Shown here in pieces: positions 19,613 through 23,695 of a stretch of DNA of 23,695 bases. Position 1 is the first letter of the stretch. Every line of letters starts with the position of its first letter. Below the pieces are notes generated by a model. The model searched no databases, was not told the origin of the DNA, and saw only the letters and a program-made list of their open reading frames with translations. The stretch is from Davidsoniella eucalypti (Eukaryota; Ascomycota; Sordariomycetes; Microascales; Ceratocystidaceae): positions 1 to 23,695 of the forward strand of contig RMBW01000426.1 of assembly GCA_004009845.1 (NCBI GenBank), given 5' to 3'. The position numbers and the translations under genes were made by a program.

Positions 19613-19855
19613 CATCGTTCTAGGAGGGAAATTTGTCGAATTTTACACTTTTAGTACCACCTAGTAACACTTTATAAAGTACATAATTTAGACTATTTTC
19701 CAACATTTTTCTAATTTTAATTTAAATTAAATTTAAATTTGATCATCAATTACCAAAGTTGAAAATAGTTCACGTTTCACATTTCACTTTTCACATTTGG
19801 ATTATTACATTTTAAAAAATATTTTGGAGTATTTTTGGAGTAATCACTAATCAGA
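19613..19855. other. Plasmid L-end non-coding region (copy 4)
   Basis: About 240 bp with no gene between the post-DPO hairpin and the L terminal repeat. It contains an AT-only self-complementary tract (AATTTTAATTTAAATTAAA and following, near 19712-19740). A group of short related words (CACGTTTCACATTTCACTTT, near 19770-19790) and a repeated TTTGGAGTA word near 19824-19841 are also visible. Its counterpart is 19979-20223. Copy 2 lacks the outer part of this region. Confidence 0.5.
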
Positions 19856-19895
19856 AAAAGTCCAGTCTAAATCCGCATGTTTTTAGGGCTCTCTC
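19856..19895. repeat. Terminal inverted repeat, left end (copy 4)
   Basis: 40-bp terminal repeat, identical to the R version except one base (C for T). The terminal GGGCTCTCTC ends at 19895, against the spacer. Confidence 0.85.
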
Positions 19896-19938
19896 TTGTT
19901 AATAATAAAATAAATAATTTAATGAAAGAAAAGATATC
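19896..19938. other. 43-nt conserved spacer between two L ends (candidate hairpin-telomere loop)
   Basis: This is the reverse complement of the 42-nt spacer at 9145-9186, with one additional A in the AATAAAATAAAT run. It begins TTGTTAATAATA and ends GAAAAGATATC. Finding the same non-repetitive sequence at the tip of the other plasmid end argues against a random chimera and for a defined terminal structure shared by both ends. Confidence 0.6.
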
Positions 19939-19978
19939 GAGAGAGCCCTAAAAACATGCGGATTTAGACTGGACTTTT
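19939..19978. repeat. Terminal inverted repeat, left end (copy 5)
   Basis: Mirror image of 19856-19895. It begins GAGAGAGCCC directly after the spacer. Confidence 0.85.
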
Positions 19979-20223
19979 TCTGATTAGTGATTACTCCAAA
20001 AATACTCCAAAATATTTTTCTTAAAATGTAATAATCCAAATGTGAAAAGTGAAATGTGAAACGTGAACTATTTTCAACTTTGGTAATTGATGATCAAATT
20101 TAAATTTAATTTAAATTAAAATTAGAAAAATGTTGGAAAATAGTCTAAATTATGTACTTTATAAAGTGTTACTAGGTGGTACTAAAAGTGTAAAATTCGA
20201 CAAATTTCCCTCCTAGAACGATG

Positions 20224-20261
20224 CTAATCGTGAAAACCTAAATAAATTTAGGTACGATTAG
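20224..20261. terminator. Hairpin downstream of DPO (copy 5)
   Basis: Same two-part stem with GAAA bulge as in copies 2 and 4, beginning about 6 nt after the DPO stop codon at 20268-20270. Confidence 0.55.
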
Positions 20262-20267
20262 ACTTTA

Positions 20268-23200
20268 TTAGACTTTATTAGATTTCTTAAATCTATTTAC
20301 TTTGAAGAATAAATTTTCTTTAAAGTTTGGATGAGTTTGTTTTACGTACTCTATGAACGCTTCTGTTTCTATATTTCTATTAACAGTTCTTGGTATATTG
20401 TTTCTAAACTTTAGATTTGAGATCGCTGAAGGTTTCAGCTTGTATTTCTCTTTATTAACACTTAAATCGTTAACAGTTAAATCGTTAGGATTATTATCGT
20501 AGTAGTCATTTATATATTGAATGATTTGTGTGTATGTCATAGTTTTATATTCTATACCATATTCTTCACATAACTCTGGTTTAATAATAATTCTAACAAA
20601 ATTTCTGATAGCTGTCTCCAGTAAATTTTTATAAGCATTTCCACTTTTTGTTAAGAATTTACCGAAAACTGGTGATTTTATAGCGTTAGTCAGCTTTCTA
20701 ATTTCTCTCAACTTCTTTATAGTTGGTCAAGGAACCGTTTCTAAATATTCTTTCATAGATTCTCTTAAAATCATTCTTTTGTTATCGTAACCAAGATTAT
20801 AGATTTGATCCTTAAATAACATTTGCATTTGTCTTCCATCTTTAAAAATGTCCTTAGCACTTCTAAGTCTTGATTGTATGAATAGAAAAGACTTAGAACT
20901 TTTCTTAAATATATAATTAGAGAATAGTTCAAATAATTCTGGATTGTTTAAACCCTGTTTCTGGAAACCAGTTATAGCTGATATCGAAGCTTGAGTTTGA
21001 CTTAATTGTCCTCTTGTTTTTCAATTTAAAACTTTACCTTCATCCTCTAACTTAATTTCTAGAGCTCTGTTATCAAATGATCCTTCTTTTTCTGTAAGTT
21101 CTTTTCTTAAGTTCTTATATATTCTTAAACAAATAGTTTTATCTTCAGTTGAGTTTTCGATAACTTTGTTTTCTAAATCCTCAACGTTAGTGATAAAACC
21201 GTCGGTAGTTACTGAAATAACTTTACTTTCTTCGAATAGTGATATGTTATTTAGTAACTCACCTATAACAGCTCTAGTGAAACCCGTGATTTGTGAAGCC
21301 AAAATTGGATTAGCTAAATCACTTCCCTTTATTTTTGTGTAAGTTTTAGTTTTTGTATCAAAAGCGCTCTTATTTGAAAGACCCATAGAAACTTGACCAT
21401 AAATAGAATTTCCTATTTCTTTATACATATAATTATAAAAAGTTTTCTTTGGATGTTCTCTACGCTTCTCTTGTAGTTCCTTAATAATTTTTCTAAAGGG
21501 ATTTTCATAATAATTTATGTCATCGTCACGTAAAATTCCACCTGACTCTATATTCTCTTTAATAATGTAGGGGACGATAGACCCTGATAGTAAAGTCAAT
21601 TCACAACCCATATTTTTAGCAACTAAAAATTCGGGCCCTGTGATTTGAGCACTTCCTTCCAGAACATAGGCTTCTACATTCTCATCAACAACAGTTGGTA
21701 TCATTGGAAATTTAGTATCTTTTGGAAATTTAAAATCTACTTCTAAAGATAGATAATTATTAACGAATTCACAAGGTTTCATATGATTTAACTCTTTTTC
21801 AGTAATTTTTCTAACCTTGTGATAGTCAGGTTTACCTAGACAACTCATAACGGTTGTGTAGGCACTAGTTAAATCGTAATCATATAATTTTTGACCTTCT
21901 AATTTACCGTAAATGAAAGACTCATTACGACCACCCCTATAACTTTTCGAGAATTTTAAAAGATGTTCAAATATAGGAAAAGTTCTCAAAAGTTTAGGGG
22001 ACATTTTACTTCCTAAGTCTCCTAAAGGAACGTCTTTTCTAATTTGATAACCTTTATAACCGTCAGCGTCTCAGGAGTTAAATACATACTTTTTACCTAT
22101 CCCAGAAAGGGTTAGAGGAACACCACTACCTCCATTAGCAACGTAAATTCTTCTAGAGAGGTAGCGTGTTTTAAAGTAATTTCGGCATCTTTAATAGCGT
22201 ATTGAATAAATAGTTCGGGATTTTCTTTCTTTAAAAGTTTCATTTGTCCCTGTCTATAAGCTCCTACTTCTAGTTTTCTAAACTCACCACCGTAAATATT
22301 TCCTAAATCTTTTAAACTTTTTACACCTGCAGGAGCTAATAGTAGTGTCTCTAATATATAATTTAAAAGGTCATTTAGTTTTAGAACTTAAATGATCTTC
22401 CTCGTAAAAGTAGTTCAAAGCATTTCCACGAGTCACGAAAACCCTTTTAACGATATCGAATTTATTTTTTATAGAATTAAAATCATTCAACATCGATAAA
22501 TCTGCCGCTGACTCGTGTAAATTTAAATAAACAAATTGGTTAGGGAAATATTAACCTTGTTATCACCGAAACCGATACTAGTTCTACTTTTACTTTTACT
22601 TAATGTTTTCTTAATTATTGAAATATCGCTATCCTCTTCAATTCCTCTAGCCTCATTAATTACTTTGAAGAAATTTTTAAGCGTTATTTCATAACCTTCT
22701 TTATGTAATTCTTTAATGTCTTTAATAAGTTCTCTAGAATCGTAAGAATCTACAAATTCGAACTTGTTTTCTACAGAAGATTTTTCTGAACTTATTAAAT
22801 AATGATCTTTATTTTCTTCGACCTTTAAATTTTCAATTGACTTGGCGATTTCTATTATTCTATTCATAAAAGAATCATGACTATTACAGAATACAGTTCT
22901 GTAATCGTTCACCAAATGTTCTAGAGAAGAAAGTAAAGTAGAATTACTAATCTTTTCCAAATTTAAAGAGGAACCGGAAAATCATTTATTGTATTCTCCG
23001 TTCGAAAGTTCTAACGGAACTATTTTTTGGTACTTTCATAAAAAATATAGTTAGAAGACAATTGAATTGATAGTAATTGGTTAAGATTTTTCTCGAAGTT
23101 TATCGATTCGTATTCAGTATCAAAACCAACAAACTTATTATAAAAGAAATTAATACCTTTCTTCTGTAATGGATCTTTCAATTCATTCTGAATTAACGAT

Positions 23201-23344
23201 TAATTCTGGTATTAATTTCGATCATATCGCTTTGTGAGTCACAGTCTCGTCCAAGATCCAAATTAAATTTACTTAAAATTGTATAGAAGTTAAATAAATC
23301 ATTTGTTGTAAAAAGACTATATATTCTGGGACAGTTTTGACTTC
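20268..23344 (-). pseudogene. DPO copy 5, N-terminally truncated with indels
   Basis: Residues 286-1311 of the polymerase. From the stop at 20268 back to about 22140 the frame is intact apart from the TGA (Trp) codons, so the whole polymerase domain (motifs A, B and C, within 21021-22004) and C-terminus read cleanly and agree with copy 2. Beyond that there are losses near 22146, 22341 and 22540, and changes near 23025, 23040, 23200, 23287 and 23305. These break the exonuclease half. Residue 415 is Glu and residue 425 Ser here. Confidence 0.8.
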
Positions 23345-23695
23345 GTATGAGCCTTGGCTGGTCGCTAAATGGAGACAAAGAATTCGTTGAGTTTGGGCAC
23401 GCGTGTCGGAGCCTAGTCGGTAAAACAGGTAGGCAGTGCGTGCCTAGCTCGTCGCCTATAGCTGGCCATCGATTCGCAATCTTGAAGATTGCTAGGGTTC
23501 GCCAGTTTCAATACTTCCGCGTGAGTGCCTCCAAATTCGATTAAGGTGAGGCTGAGATTGGGCGACGCGAGCTACGGGATCTCGAACGTTTTCGGGTAGT
23601 TGACGCAGTAGTTGGGACAGGGAGGCATGGCGGGAGCAGTGGGTTCGGTTTGGTTGCTATGACCAGTTGGGACAGTAGCGAGACAGTGTCCTTCA
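23345..23695 (-). pseudogene. Possible retrotransposon gag fragment, inverted copy
   Basis: Reverse-complement counterpart of 16157-16492, with frequent one-base indels between the two. On the minus strand it carries the same Pro/Thr-rich and helical segments in broken frames. The last 14 bases of the window extend slightly beyond what is seen left of the join at 16157 and differ from the kinase gene. This confirms that the true upstream neighbour of this fragment is not the glycerate kinase. Confidence 0.35.

Larger units (their letters stand above)
16493..19895 (+). mobile_element. Linear plasmid, copy 4 (L-end part, plus orientation)
   Basis: Plasmid sequence from DPO residue 286 to the L terminal repeat. 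It joins host DNA within the word GAAGTCAAAAC: host reads CATAC before it, intact plasmid reads GACCTT... in reverse sense. The R end and DPO N-terminus are absent. It carries many single-base indels up to about 17460 and few thereafter. Confidence 0.85.
19939..23344 (-). mobile_element. Linear plasmid, copy 5 (L-end part, minus orientation)
   Basis: Mirror of copy 4: L terminal repeat, L non-coding region, then DPO down to residue 286, where host DNA resumes at 23345. The junction is at the same base pair as in copy 4, so the two are two strands or two copies of one junction, not independent insertions. This arm gives the best sequence of the L end. Confidence 0.85.
16157..23695. repeat. 7.5-kb palindrome containing host DNA and plasmid copies 4 and 5
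   Basis: Left arm 16157-19895 and right arm 19939-23695 are inverted copies, each made of about 340 bp of gag-like host DNA followed by about 3.4 kb of plasmid out to the L terminus. The 43-nt spacer lies at the centre. Arms differ by scattered one- to few-base indels concentrated in the outer parts (for example near 16510-17160 and 22140-23310). The inner 2 kb is almost identical. Confidence 0.85.

Overview
The window looks like DNA from a filamentous ascomycete fungus. Two kinds of sequence alternate. (1) Ordinary-composition nuclear DNA carries a FOX2-type peroxisomal multifunctional beta-oxidation gene with one 73-nt spliceosomal intron, an intron-bearing tRNA-Gly(GCC), a 3'-cut D-glycerate 3-kinase (TDA10-like) gene and pieces of what may be an LTR-retrotransposon gag. 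(2) Very AT-rich DNA comes from a linear mitochondrial-type plasmid. It encodes one protein, a protein-primed family B DNA polymerase (DPO) that reads through only if TGA means tryptophan. The placement within the Pezizomycotina is an inference from intron style, FOX2 architecture and plasmid type.

Layout: 1-736 unassigned host DNA; 737-4469 plasmid copy 1 (polymerase C-terminus missing; runs to the right terminus R); N at 4470; 4471-9144 plasmid copy 2 (same orientation, nearly complete, only about 200 bp of the left terminus absent); 9145-9186 a 42-nt spacer; 9187-9884 plasmid copy 3 (inverted, only the R end); 9885-16155 nuclear DNA with tRNA-Gly, FOX2 (minus strand) and the glycerate kinase (plus strand), the last two divergent across about 2 kb; N at 16156; 16157-16492 gag-like host DNA; 16493-19895 plasmid copy 4 (plus strand, out to the left terminus L); 19896-19938 the same spacer again; 19939-23344 plasmid copy 5 (inverted); 23345-23695 the gag-like DNA again, inverted. 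Thus 16157-23695 is one 7.5-kb palindrome.

Combining copies, the plasmid monomer is about 4.87 kb: L terminus, about 0.33 kb non-coding with a strong hairpin just after the polymerase stop, a 1311-codon DPO gene, about 0.6 kb non-coding leader, R terminus. L and R share a 40-bp terminal inverted repeat with one mismatch. At both places where two identical ends face each other (R-R at 9144/9187, L-L at 19895/19939) the repeats are separated by the same non-palindromic 42-43 nt sequence. This is what sequencing or replicating around covalently closed hairpin telomeres would give. It is unexpected for a DPO plasmid, whose ends are normally capped by a terminal protein. This is the most interesting feature of the window.

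The polymerase is also unusual. It starts with a roughly 27-residue hydrophobic segment, then an FNK-rich repeat and five acidic 'EECD'-type repeats, before the exonuclease and polymerase motifs. Caution: both Ns fall exactly at sequence joins, the arms of the big palindrome differ by many single-base indels, and no RIP-like decay separates the copies. Part of this arrangement is probably contig merging or unpolished long-read sequence, not a true nuclear locus.
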